Below, piece after piece: positions 26,250 through 35,082 of a DNA stretch of 64,000 nt; the stretch's first letter is position 1, and the number at the start of each line of letters is the position of its first letter. The notes under the pieces were generated by a model. That model did no database searches, had not been told where the DNA came from, and worked only from the letters and a program-made list of their open reading frames with translations. Location: assembly GCA_023666425.1 (NCBI GenBank), contig JAMPCA010000001.1:194216-258215 (forward strand), given 5' to 3'. Made by a program: the position numbers and the translations under genes. This DNA comes from Muribaculaceae bacterium. GTDB taxonomy: Bacteria > Bacillota > Clostridia > Lachnospirales > Lachnospiraceae.

Positions 26250-28297
26250 AATTCAATATCTCCTTCATTTATCATCTCGTCCAGCGTCTCGCGAATCTGC
26301 CGCTTGGCCTGCTGAATACTGGAATCCTTAAGCTGCGTGGCCGCCACATTCAGATGACCTCCGCCGCCCATGCGCTCCATGATCAGCTGCACATTGATCT
26401 CGTCGATGGAGCGGGCGCTGATGTGGATTTTACCGGCATAATCCGTAAGCACAAAGGACGCCTTGATGCCGATAATATTCAATAGCTCGTTGGCCGCCTG
26501 CGCTCCCACGACAGTGGGACTTTCCAGATCCTCACTGGGACATACCGCAATCGCATAGGCTCCACGGTATACTTCCGCATGGGACACCGTCTCCGCCCGC
26601 GCCCTGTAGCCCGCCATATCATTGCGGAGCATTTTCCGCACCCGCGTCACGTCCGCTCCCGACCGCTTCAAATACGCCGCCGCCTCAAAGGTGCGGACGC
26701 CTGTCTTTGTCATAAAATTGTTCGTGTCGATCAAAATTCCGGCATAGAGACAATCCGCCTCCGACGGCGAAAGCCTGAGCCCCTCCTGAAAATACTGCAA
26801 TACCTCCGCCACCATCTCGCAGGCGGAGGAAGCGTAAGGTTCAATATAGGAAAGAAGCGGGTTCTCAATAACCTCACTGCCCTGCCGGTGATGGTCAAAC
26901 ACTACAATGGAATCCGCGCGCTTTAAAAGCTCCGGGCACTCCGTATAACTCGGCCGGTTCGTATCCACCACCATGACCACGGAGCCACGGCTTACCATCT
27001 CCAGCGCTTCCTCACTGTCCACAAACATATCCTCCGGATAATCGTCCTCCGGCGAAAAACTCTCTAAGAACGGGCGTATGGAGCTGCTGGGATTGTTAAT
27101 GACAATCTGCGCTTTTTTCCCAAGGGTGCGGGCGGCGCAAAAAATACCAATCCCGGCGCCTAAAGAATCCACGTCTGTGCAGGAATGTCCCATGATCAGG
27201 ACATTCTGACGGCTCAGCATAATCTCCCGCAGCGCCTGCGCTTTCACCCTCGCCTTTACACGGGTGTTGCGCGCTACCTCCTTCGCTTTGCCGCCATAGT
27301 AGGAAGTCTCCTCCTCCTCCTTGACCACCACCTGATCCCCGCCGCGCCCCAGCGCCAGATCAATGGCCGCCCGGGCATAATCGTAGCTCTCATTGTAGGA
27401 ATCTCCCCGGATTCCAACACCGATGCTCAGCGTCACCGCCATCTCATTGCCCACCTTGACGGATTTCACCTCTTCGAGAATACTGAATTTGTCCTCCTCC
27501 AGCATCTGCAGATTCTTATATTTGAAAACTACAAAGTATTTGTCCTTCTCAATCTTGCACACCAGCGCGTCCAGCTTGGTAAAATACTGCGTCACCTTCC
27601 GGTCGATCAGCGCGATCAAAAGCGAGCGCTTCACGGACTCAATACTGTCCAGCGCCTCGTCGTAATTGTCGATGTAGACAAACGCCGCCACCTGCTTCTG
27701 CTCCTGATTCTCCTGCTTATAGCGGTCCAGCTCTGTCTCATCAAACAGATAAATCGCCGTCAGGAAATCCTCCGAGCCGGCCAGATCCAGATTCAGGCTC
27801 TGCTCTGTGATAGAATCAAAATAAATCCGGTTCAGCGAAATCCGGAAAATTCTGTCATTCCGTTCTACTTTGAGCGTACCCACGCCCTCATTCTTCTGTA
27901 AAAAATCCCTCGTGACAGCGGGAAAGAGCGTCGTCACCGACTTGTGGTATTCTCTGTCCACCCCGGTCAGCTCCGTAAACTGCTCATTGACCCAGAGCAC
28001 CTTGCCCGTATGATCTAACAGAGCATATGGAATCTCAAACTCATTCAGCAGCCGCTTCTGCACAGTCGCATACTGGGTCGCAAAATTTATGATCTCATTC
28101 GCCAGATGGGGCTTCATATAATGGTAAAAGGACAGCTCCACCGTCAGATAGATCACCGTAAAGGCAGCCACCACCACACCGATCGTCACGTCGTAAAAGA
28201 ACAGCCCAACCGCCGCCAAAACCAGCAGTATGGTCAAAACCAATGGCCAGCACAGATAGAGCTTGAGCTTGCCTCTAAATCGAATCTTTGACTTCAT
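26246..28297 (-). CDS. gdpP: GdpP-type cyclic-di-AMP phosphodiesterase
   Basis: 683 residues: two N-terminal membrane helices (about 12-55), a PAS domain (about 85-190), a degenerate GGDEF domain (ending [21 protein letters not shown] with ARGGD-like remnants) and a DHH/DHHA1 phosphoesterase. Metal-binding motifs are seen in [26 protein letters not shown] and VVFDHHRQG, and the DHHA1 signature is [11 protein letters not shown]. It cleaves cyclic-di-AMP and so tunes potassium and osmolyte balance and cell-wall stress. First gene of the gdpP-rplI-dnaB operon. Confidence 0.94.
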   Translation of the reverse strand: MKSKIRFRGKLKLYLCWPLVLTILLVLAAVGLFFYDVTIGVVVAAFTVIYLTVELSFYHYMKPHLANEIINFATQYATVQKRLLNEFEIPYALLDHTGKVLWVNEQFTELTGVDREYHKSVTTLFPAVTRDFLQKNEGVGTLKVERNDRIFRISLNRIYFDSITEQSLNLDLAGSEDFLTAIYLFDETELDRYKQENQEQKQVAAFVYIDNYDEALDSIESVKRSLLIALIDRKVTQYFTKLDALVCKIEKDKYFVVFKYKNLQMLEEDKFSILEEVKSVKVGNEMAVTLSIGVGIRGDSYNESYDYARAAIDLALGRGGDQVVVKEEEETSYYGGKAKEVARNTRVKARVKAQALREIMLSRQNVLIMGHSCTDVDSLGAGIGIFCAARTLGKKAQIVINNPSSSIRPFLESFSPEDDYPEDMFVDSEEALEMVSRGSVVMVVDTNRPSYTECPELLKRADSIVVFDHHRQGSEVIENPLLSYIEPYASSACEMVAEVLQYFQEGLRLSPSEADCLYAGILIDTNNFMTKTGVRTFEAAAYLKRSGADVTRVRKMLRNDMAGYRARAETVSHAEVYRGAYAIAVCPSEDLESPTVVGAQAANELLNIIGIKASFVLTDYAGKIHISARSIDEINVQLIMERMGGGGHLNVAATQLKDSSIQQAKRQIRETLDEMINEGDIEL

Positions 28298-28337
28298 CTA
28301 ACTCTCCTTATTTGCCTCCGAACGGAACACTATAAAT

Positions 28338-28346
28338 ATTATAGCA
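28338..28346 (-). promoter_or_regulatory. Extended -10 promoter before gdpP
   Basis: TGCTATAAT on the minus strand, an extended -10 element with only a weak -35, about 40 bases upstream of the gdpP ATG. Confidence 0.55.
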
Positions 28347-28385
28347 TTTTCAGGAGTGCAAATAAAGCATTTTCGGATATCCTTC

Positions 28386-28426
28386 CAAAAGAAAGGGAAC
28401 CCTCTACAAGATGTAGAGGATTCCCC
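28386..28426 (-). terminator. Terminator after the stomatin-like gene
   Basis: Long hairpin with arms 28395-28409 and 28413-28426 (mostly paired around CCTCTACA/TGTAGAGG), followed on the minus strand by TTTCTTTT. Lies 24 bases after the gene's stop codon. Confidence 0.8.
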
Positions 28427-28449
28427 GAATCCATACAACAATATCTATT

Positions 28450-29376
28450 CTACACGTCCTTCGCCGCTTCGACAATGGACTTGGAAAGCCCCGCGATTCC
28501 CTGAATCTCGGAAGGAATTATAATTTTCGTCGCCTGCCCGTCCGCGGCCTTGGCGAATGCCTCCAGACTCTTGAGCTGAAGCACCGCGCTGTCCGGCCCG
28601 GCCTCCTTTAGCATACGAAGTCCGTCCGCATTGGCCTGCTGAATCTTAAGAATGGCTTCCGCCTGACCCTCGGCCTCCTTGACAGTGGCCTCCCGCTTTG
28701 CCTCGGCGCGAAGGATCGCCGCCTGCTTCTCCGCCTCTGCGTCCAGAATCGCGGACTCCTTATTACCCTCCGCCACAAGAATCGTGGACTTCTTTTCACC
28801 CTCGGCACGAAGAATCGCCTCACGGCGCTCACGCTCCGCCTTCATCTGCTTCTCCATCGCATCCTGAATAGCCTTCGGCGGAATGATGTTTTTGAGCTCG
28901 ACACGGTTCACCTTGATACCCCACGGGTCGGTAGCCTCGTCCAGTGTCGCGCGCATCTTTGTATTGATCGTCTCTCTCGAAGTCAGCGTCTCGTCCAGCT
29001 CCATATCACCGATAATATTACGGAGCGTGGTCGCGGTCAGGTTCTCGATCGCCATGATCGGATTCTCCACACCATACGCATACAGCTTCGGATCTGTAAT
29101 CTGGAAATACACGACCGTGTCAATCTGCATGGTCACGTTATCCTTCGTGATGACCGGCTGGGGCGGAAAATCCACCACCTGCTCCTTTAAAGTAACACGC
29201 CTTGCCACCCGGTCGATAAAAGGCCATTTGAAGTGAAGTCCCACTGACCATGTCGTCAGATAACCTCCCAGACGCTCCACCACCATCGCCGTTGCCTGCG
29301 GAACGATCTTCACGCATCTTGCAAGGATGATGAGAAGAATAACCAAAATAACCAATAGTGTAATAATTGGGCCCAT
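28450..29376 (-). CDS. SPFH-domain stomatin/flotillin-like membrane protein
   Basis: 308 residues. One N-terminal membrane helix (about 4-20) precedes a band-7/SPFH domain (VVERLGGYLTTWSVGLHFKWP, VDTVVYFQITDPKLYAYG, LDETLTSRETINTKMR), then a long charged helical coiled-coil rich in Ala, Glu and Lys (about 190-260). Such proteins form oligomeric scaffolds in membrane microdomains, often with an NfeD partner. The NfeD-type gene sits 14 bases upstream in the same transcript. AAAGGAGG precedes the ATG. Confidence 0.9.
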   Translation of the reverse strand: MGPIITLLVILVILLIILARCVKIVPQATAMVVERLGGYLTTWSVGLHFKWPFIDRVARRVTLKEQVVDFPPQPVITKDNVTMQIDTVVYFQITDPKLYAYGVENPIMAIENLTATTLRNIIGDMELDETLTSRETINTKMRATLDEATDPWGIKVNRVELKNIIPPKAIQDAMEKQMKAERERREAILRAEGEKKSTILVAEGNKESAILDAEAEKQAAILRAEAKREATVKEAEGQAEAILKIQQANADGLRMLKEAGPDSAVLQLKSLEAFAKAADGQATKIIIPSEIQGIAGLSKSIVEAAKDV

Positions 29377-29389
29377 AACAAATCCTCCT

Positions 29390-29845
29390 TTATACCTTTT
29401 CTACTATGAGCTTGACGCCACTGATCTCGAGAACCCGCGCGGATTCCCCCTCCTCAATGACCTCACTGTCCAAACGGGTACGCACCGTCCACTCCATCCC
29501 CTGGACGACCGCCTTTCCGCTTTGATTACGGTTACTGACCCGCTCCGTAATTTGGATAATCTGTCCGACGAGGCGGTCTGCATTCGTCCTCTGGGTATGG
29601 CTGTTGATAAAATTCTGCACCTTTGTCTTTGTCAGTACAAGAAGCACAACCGACACCACAACAAACAAAATGACCTGTATCACAGGATTTAATCTGCAGC
29701 AGGCCGCAATCAGAGCCGCAAGCGCGCCCGCAGCGAACCAGATGGAGGTAAGTCCCACCGTCGCGATCTCACCTGCCACAAAGGCGATAAAGAGCAGAAG
29801 CCAGAGAACGATCATCGGATTAAGCGTACTTAAAAACTCTCCCAT
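29390..29845 (-). CDS. NfeD-family membrane protein
   Basis: About 151 residues: two to three closely spaced membrane helices (about 7-75) followed by a soluble OB-fold-like domain (VGQIIQITERVSN, KAVVQGMEWTVRTR, ARVLEISGVKLIV), the short NfeD type. NfeD proteins work with SPFH proteins, and here the SPFH gene follows directly. ATG 29845 is chosen because GGGGGA lies about six bases upstream; a GTG at 29863 would lie before that site. Confidence 0.88.
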   Translation of the reverse strand: MGEFLSTLNPMIVLWLLLFIAFVAGEIATVGLTSIWFAAGALAALIAACCRLNPVIQVILFVVVSVVLLVLTKTKVQNFINSHTQRTNADRLVGQIIQITERVSNRNQSGKAVVQGMEWTVRTRLDSEVIEEGESARVLEISGVKLIVEKV

Positions 29846-29936
29846 CTCATGTCCCCCTTTCACTTTCTCAAAATTTATTGTAATGAATTCCCGCAGGTTT
29901 TACAAGGAATTTCTTTCAATTCATAAAATATCTGTC

Positions 29937-31121
29937 TCAGACAAGAGGAATTTCTATCACAAAAGCCTTTGCATAGCGCGCAAGCCCCTCCAGCCTCTGA
30001 ATCTGCGGCTGCTGCACAAGAAAAAGCGCAAAGCCGTGCATCTCCACCACTTTTTTCGCAATGGACAGTCCAAGGCCGCTTCCGCCGCTACTCCGGGATT
30101 TGTCTCCCCGGGAGAATGGCTCAAACAGCTTCTTTTCCAGCTCCTCCCCGATACAGGCTCCCGTATCCGCAACCGCCACCCGCAGACATTCTTCCTCCTC
30201 CAGAAGAAACAGTCCAATGTGCGTTCCCTCCGAATTGTGGCGCATCGCATTGACCAGCAGATTCGTCACTACCCGGGCAAGCTGCAGACGGTCTGCCTCA
30301 AGCTCTATGACCTTTTCCGGAATATCCGCCATAAGCTCCATATGGCAATCCTCCACATCGGCGTAGAGCAACGCCGCATTCTCCCGCAGCAGTTCACAGA
30401 GGTCAAATTTTGTCTTTTCTAAGGAAAAGCCCTCGCTGTCCAGCTTCACATAGTCAAACAGCAGCGTAATCAGCTCGTTCATCCGCACCGCCTTGGCGCG
30501 GATAGCGTCCAGGTACTCCTGCACCCGCTCCGGCTCCGCAATCCCGTCGGACAGGGCTGTCGCATAGCCCGCCACTGTCGTAATCGGCGTGCGCAGGTCG
30601 TGGGCAATGTCAGAGAGCATGAGATTCCTCTGCCTGTCGTACTCTCTGCGCGTCGCTTCCCGCTCCCTCTCCAGCATCGCAAACTCCTTCGCCACAATGC
30701 GGGCAAAAACGACCGCCGCTACCGCAAAGGGAAGGAGAATCACTATGGAAGCCGCCAGCAGAAAACTCACCAGCGCAGTCCTGTGCCCCCCGTCCATCTG
30801 CAGTACGCCCTCACCGGCCGCCGGAAAAAGCGTCGCCGTTCCCCGCTCCAGCATCCCGGTTATCCAGTAGAGCAAACTGTTCATGGGGGCAGGTATGAGC
30901 CGGGAGATTCCCCACAAAAGCAGCGACAGGAGCACCAGCACCAGCGCCGCCACGGAATCCATCCCCAGAGACAGCCTGCTCGTGTAATTTGGAAAAAGTG
31001 ATTTGCCCACTATCGGAAGCACAAACCTCTCAAGCGCCTGCATCAGCAGATATTCCACTACGCCCACTACAGCTAAGATCCAGACAAAGGTACGAATCAG
31101 AAACCATCGCAGCTCTTTCAT
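29937..31121 (-). CDS. Sensor histidine kinase
   Basis: 394 residues. Membrane helices around 7-30, 55-73 and 117-140 are followed by a HisKA domain with the phospho-accepting His in LSDIAHDLRTPITTVAGY, and a HATPase domain (NLLVNAMRHNSEG, GGSGLGLSIAKKVVEMHG). Forms a two-component pair with the response regulator whose gene ends four bases upstream. The extracytoplasmic loop between helices is moderate in size; the signal is unknown. Confidence 0.9.
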   Translation of the reverse strand: MKELRWFLIRTFVWILAVVGVVEYLLMQALERFVLPIVGKSLFPNYTSRLSLGMDSVAALVLVLLSLLLWGISRLIPAPMNSLLYWITGMLERGTATLFPAAGEGVLQMDGGHRTALVSFLLAASIVILLPFAVAAVVFARIVAKEFAMLEREREATRREYDRQRNLMLSDIAHDLRTPITTVAGYATALSDGIAEPERVQEYLDAIRAKAVRMNELITLLFDYVKLDSEGFSLEKTKFDLCELLRENAALLYADVEDCHMELMADIPEKVIELEADRLQLARVVTNLLVNAMRHNSEGTHIGLFLLEEEECLRVAVADTGACIGEELEKKLFEPFSRGDKSRSSGGSGLGLSIAKKVVEMHGFALFLVQQPQIQRLEGLARYAKAFVIEIPLV

Positions 31122-31124
31122 TGC

Positions 31125-31811
31125 CTACTCCTTTTCCAGCCGGTAACCCAGCCCCCGGATTGTCTTGATATATGCTGAAGGATCCTCGTCCAGCTTTGCC
31201 CGCAGCTTGCTGATACAAACCATAATATTATTGTCGCTGGTGATGAATTCCTCTCCCCAGCCCTGCTCATAAATCTGCTGTTTCGTATATACCTTTCCCG
31301 GATGCGACATAAATAATTCCATAATCCTGTATTCTATGGAGGTCAGCTCAATCGTCTCCTCCCCTCTTTTTAATGTGCAGGAATCTGCATCCAGCGTCAA
31401 ATCTCTTACGGTGACCGCTTTCTTTGCGCTGACGCCGCCTCCCATGGAATAAAAACGCCGGATATTGGAATTGACCCGCGCGATGGCCTCCAGCGGATTA
31501 AAAGGCTTTGCCAGATAATCGTCCGCGCCCAGATTCAGCCCGAGGATTTTTTCCGAATCCGCATCTTTGGCGGAGAGAATCATCACCGGGATATTGCTGG
31601 TCTTTCGCATCTCCTGAAGCACATGGAATCCGTCCATCCCGGGCATCATAATGTCCAGGATGCACAGATCCACCTTACTCTCCTTTAGCAGCTCCAGCAC
31701 GCGCCGCCCGTTTTCCGCCTCTATGACGGTATAACCTTCATTTTCCAGATAGAGGCGGAGAAGATTCCGAATCTCCGCCTCGTCGTCTGCTATCAAAATC
31801 GTATAGCCCAT
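31125..31811 (-). CDS. OmpR/PhoB-family response regulator
   Basis: About 228 residues. The receiver has the acidic pair in ILIADDEAEIRNLL, the phospho-Asp in CILDIMMPGMDG and Lys in DDYLAKPFNP; the C-terminal winged helix is of OmpR type (ELTSIEYRIMELFMSHPGK, YIKTIRGLGYRLE). ATG 31811 follows AGAGAGGAAATT; a start at 31850 would run back into the region before that site. Direct repeats of ATTAAG upstream of the DUF975 gene may be its binding site, implying autoregulation of the DUF975-regulator-kinase operon. Confidence 0.92.
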   Translation of the reverse strand: MGYTILIADDEAEIRNLLRLYLENEGYTVIEAENGRRVLELLKESKVDLCILDIMMPGMDGFHVLQEMRKTSNIPVMILSAKDADSEKILGLNLGADDYLAKPFNPLEAIARVNSNIRRFYSMGGGVSAKKAVTVRDLTLDADSCTLKRGEETIELTSIEYRIMELFMSHPGKVYTKQQIYEQGWGEEFITSDNNIMVCISKLRAKLDEDPSAYIKTIRGLGYRLEKE

Positions 31812-31859
31812 AATTTCCTCTCTTACTGCTGCATGAAAACGTCTGTCCATGCATCCTGC

Positions 31860-32660
31860 CTATGCACCCATTGTTTCCTGTGCGCCATCGAAGCCTTCCG
31901 TCCGGGGCGCCGGATTCCCATAACGCAGCGCCTCATACAGTGCGGCGTGAGTGGCATTCACATAGGGCGCTACATAGAAGAAATCTAAAACTCCCAGCGT
32001 CATTACTGCAAGAAGCTTCCAGCCAAGGAAGGACAGATCCAGCACAAAAGCTTTCCACTTCTGCCCGTTCATCATGCGCTTACTCTCTCCAAAGGCCTCC
32101 TCCTTCGACATCTGCGGATGCTCTGCCAGAAGATAAGGAATCATCTGGTATTCATAACTCTTGACAATGCCCGGAATGACGAATAATAGCGACCACAAAA
32201 GAATATAGATATCTCTCGAAAACAGAATCTTTACTATATTTTTATAGCTGTGGTCAAAGCCGAAGGCAACCTCCTTCACCTGCGCAGGCTCACTCAGGTT
32301 TCTGAAAAAGAATCTGTCACAGCCAAGCTCCACCGGATTGCAGATGAATGCGTCGAGCACAAATACCATGGCAATCGCCGCCAGAAATACAATCAATACA
32401 ATGATTACGACTACGATCAGGGCAACCATCTCTTCCGTCTCCGTCTCCATATGCAGATCCGCCGGTTCCAGCGTATATGTGATCTCGTAGCCTTCCTTAT
32501 ACTCCGGTTCCGGCGAGTTGCCCGAATCCCCGCCAAAGGCTGTCGCCGCGGTCACGCCGCCGGCCACCAGCGCAAACAAAAGACTGATCAGCACCGATTT
32601 CCAGTAATTTCTCTGAAACGAGACTTTTGCCCTCTCCTTTAACTTTTTTCTTTCCCACAT
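31860..32660 (-). CDS. DUF975 family membrane protein
   Basis: 266 residues with about five to six membrane helices. The start, MWERKKLKERAKVSFQRNYW, and the segment FLDLSFLGWKLLAVMTLGVLDF-like near the end, YVNATHAALYEAL, are typical of the DUF975 family found across Firmicutes; function unknown. It is the first gene before a response regulator and kinase, so it may be a target or accessory of that system. AAGGAGGAACAATT precedes the ATG. Confidence 0.85.
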   Translation of the reverse strand: MWERKKLKERAKVSFQRNYWKSVLISLLFALVAGGVTAATAFGGDSGNSPEPEYKEGYEITYTLEPADLHMETETEEMVALIVVVIIVLIVFLAAIAMVFVLDAFICNPVELGCDRFFFRNLSEPAQVKEVAFGFDHSYKNIVKILFSRDIYILLWSLLFVIPGIVKSYEYQMIPYLLAEHPQMSKEEAFGESKRMMNGQKWKAFVLDLSFLGWKLLAVMTLGVLDFFYVAPYVNATHAALYEALRYGNPAPRTEGFDGAQETMGA

Positions 32661-32741
32661 AATTGTTCCTCCTTATAATGAATCGTGTTTGTTGTATGGT
32701 CTTAGCTTATCACCCAATTCTTTCCGGCAGACATGGGAAAT

Positions 32742-32758
32742 CTTAATATTACCTTAAT
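32742..32758 (-). promoter_or_regulatory. Direct repeat resembling an OmpR-family regulator box
   Basis: ATTAAG occurs twice with an 11-base period (complement of CTTAAT at 32742-32747 and 32753-32758), one helical turn apart as in many OmpR/PhoB-type binding sites. It lies about 80 bases before the DUF975 start. The rest of the surrounding 246-base gap holds the HD-GYP promoter and no gene. Confidence 0.4.
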
Positions 32759-32834
32759 CCACAGATATTTGTAGTTTATCATGGGCAGACGGCTCTATCA
32801 AGCACATATAATTTCAATCTTTTGACAAAAGCGG

Positions 32835-32863
32835 TTGCATTTTTCTGTAAATTTTACTATGAT
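32835..32863 (+). promoter_or_regulatory. Promoter of the HD-GYP gene
   Basis: TTGCAT (32835-32840), 17-base spacer, TATGAT (32858-32863). Confidence 0.6.
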
Positions 32864-32906
32864 AACAATATCCCCCTAAGAATCCGACGCAGAGGAGTAT
32901 ATCGTT

Positions 32907-35072
32907 ATGCTAATAGGCTATTACACCGGGATGCTGCTTATATCGCTCCTGTTTTTATTTTCATTTATCTGGCTGGGAATAAAGTTTAATATATGCTATA
33001 TTCTCACTTATGTCACCATAGTCATCACCAACTTTGGTTATCTGTCGCTTGCACTCTCCACTTCCACGGAGGAGGCGCTCCTTGCGAACCGTGTGGTCTA
33101 CCTCGGCGGGGTATTTCTGCCCTTTTTCCTCTTTTTGATTATGGTAGATCTCTGCCGGATTAAAATTCCCCATCTGGCAGTCGGCCTTCTTACCGGATAC
33201 AATTTCCTCGTACTTTTATGTACCTTTTCACCTGGTTTCAGCTCTGTCTATTACCGCTCCGTGGAGCTTCGCCAGTTCCTGGGCAGTACATATCTTGTAA
33301 AGGAATACGGCCCCCTGCACAGCGCCTACCTTGTACACTGGCTCTGCTTTATGCTTGTGATGGTCATTATCGTCGGCATTTCCATGTTCCGGCAGCAGAT
33401 GGTGTCCTACAAGACCGCAAATATGCTGAGTATACTTGTCATAATGAATGCCCTGATCTATCTGACTGAGCGCCTGATCAAGGTTCCGATTGAGCTCATG
33501 CCCCTCTCCTACTGTATTTCCGAGGGACTGGTGCTCGCCCGTTTGCGCAGCATAAACCTCTACGATATGTCCTCCAATATTATGAATGTCATGCAGCATC
33601 GGAATGAGTACGGCTATTTTACATTCACCACCGACTTAAAATTTGTCAACACGAACGAATTCGCGACATCCATATACCCGGAGGTCCGGACGCTGCGCAT
33701 CGACCACCATGTCGGCGACGACGATACGCCCTTCCGTCAGGAAATTATGCTGTGGCTGGAGCCTCTTAGCAGGGGCGAAGACGTCCCCACAGAGAAAATG
33801 ATCGTTCACGGCAGCCAGATTCTCAAGTGCAGTGTCAAGAAAATCTATCAGGGGAGCAATAAACGGTATGTGGGCTATCTCGTGGAGATACTTGACGACA
33901 CCAAACAGCAGAACTATATTACAATGATTGAGAAATTTAATGAGACTCTCGAGCAGGAGGTTGACAAAAAGACGGCAAACCTCCAGCGAATGCAGGAGGA
34001 GATTATCTTAAGCTTCGCCAATATGGTCGAGAGCAGGGATCATGTCACCGGAGGACACATCAAGCGCTCCAGCGGCTATGTGCGGATTCTCGCGGACAAG
34101 CTTGCGCAGATGGATCTGTTTCCGGAATTTCAGGATCCCGAATATATCAAGGATATCTGTATGGCCGCGCCTCTGCACGACATTGGCAAGATTGCCATTC
34201 CGGACAGTATCCTGAACAAGCCCGGAAAATACGAGCCGCAGGAATACGAGATTATGAAAAAGCATCCGCTCCTCGGCGGCAACATTCTGGACGAGACACT
34301 TTCTACACTTGAGGATCAGAAATACTACCAGATTGCATGGCAGACGGCCATGTTCCACCACGAGCGCTGGGACGGCAACGGCTATCCCACAAGACTGTCC
34401 GGGGAAGAGATTCCGCTGTGCGCCAGAGTGATGGCCATCGCGGACGTCTTTGACGCTCTGACCTCCCGGCGTCCCTACAAAGATGAGTTCACGCTGGAGC
34501 AGGCCTTTGATATTATCTATGAGGGCAAAGGCACCCAGTTCGACCCGCGCCTCGTAGATGTGTGCATGGCCTGCAAAGAGGAGTTCGCCTCCTTCTGTAT
34601 TGAGCAGAAAGAAGCCGGGGAAAAGCTCTCCAAAGACGACCTCGATAATCTGATGCAGACCGTCTTTAACGAGGAGGAGTACTCCAACGCCTATCAGGTC
34701 TCCTATGCAGAGTGGGGAAAATTCGTCAGCTACATCAAGAACCTAGCGATCCGCAACAAACAGAATATGTATCTGATCATGTTTACGATTGACTCCAAAT
34801 CGAACCAGTACCTGACGGACGACCAGAAGCGGCTCGCCATGATCAACCTGAAACTGTCCGTCGTATCCTCTCTGCGCAGCTCGGATATGACCACACAGAT
34901 TTCCAACATTCAGCGTGTGGTCATGCTGTTAAACATTGATTACAGCGGAATACGCATTGTGACAAAGCGGATTCGCGACGCTTTCGACAAACAGAACACC
35001 GACGAGGATATCACAATCAACTACGTTGTCACCAATCCACTTCGGGAAGAGCACAATGTCCCCATACGCTAA
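32907..35072 (+). CDS. 7TM-HD-GYP cyclic-di-GMP phosphodiesterase-type protein
   Basis: 721 residues. The first 215 hold about seven membrane helices resembling the N-terminal 7TM sensor of some histidine kinases. A PAS-like segment and a short coiled coil (about 330-360) lead to an HD-GYP domain with its key motifs: GHIKRSSGYV, PLHDIGKIAIPD, HHERWDGNGYP and ADVFDALTSRRPYK. This domain hydrolyses cyclic-di-GMP in its intact form, and all metal ligands seem present. The last 130 residues (MYLIMFTIDSKSNQ, AMINLKLSVVSSLRSSDMTT) resemble a GGDEF fold lacking the GGDEF motif (QISNIQRVVMLL stands in its place). Monocistronic. Confidence 0.87.
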   Translation: MLIGYYTGMLLISLLFLFSFIWLGIKFNICYILTYVTIVITNFGYLSLALSTSTEEALLANRVVYLGGVFLPFFLFLIMVDLCRIKIPHLAVGLLTGYNFLVLLCTFSPGFSSVYYRSVELRQFLGSTYLVKEYGPLHSAYLVHWLCFMLVMVIIVGISMFRQQMVSYKTANMLSILVIMNALIYLTERLIKVPIELMPLSYCISEGLVLARLRSINLYDMSSNIMNVMQHRNEYGYFTFTTDLKFVNTNEFATSIYPEVRTLRIDHHVGDDDTPFRQEIMLWLEPLSRGEDVPTEKMIVHGSQILKCSVKKIYQGSNKRYVGYLVEILDDTKQQNYITMIEKFNETLEQEVDKKTANLQRMQEEIILSFANMVESRDHVTGGHIKRSSGYVRILADKLAQMDLFPEFQDPEYIKDICMAAPLHDIGKIAIPDSILNKPGKYEPQEYEIMKKHPLLGGNILDETLSTLEDQKYYQIAWQTAMFHHERWDGNGYPTRLSGEEIPLCARVMAIADVFDALTSRRPYKDEFTLEQAFDIIYEGKGTQFDPRLVDVCMACKEEFASFCIEQKEAGEKLSKDDLDNLMQTVFNEEEYSNAYQVSYAEWGKFVSYIKNLAIRNKQNMYLIMFTIDSKSNQYLTDDQKRLAMINLKLSVVSSLRSSDMTTQISNIQRVVMLLNIDYSGIRIVTKRIRDAFDKQNTDEDITINYVVTNPLREEHNVPIR

Positions 35073-35082
35073 AGCATCACTC

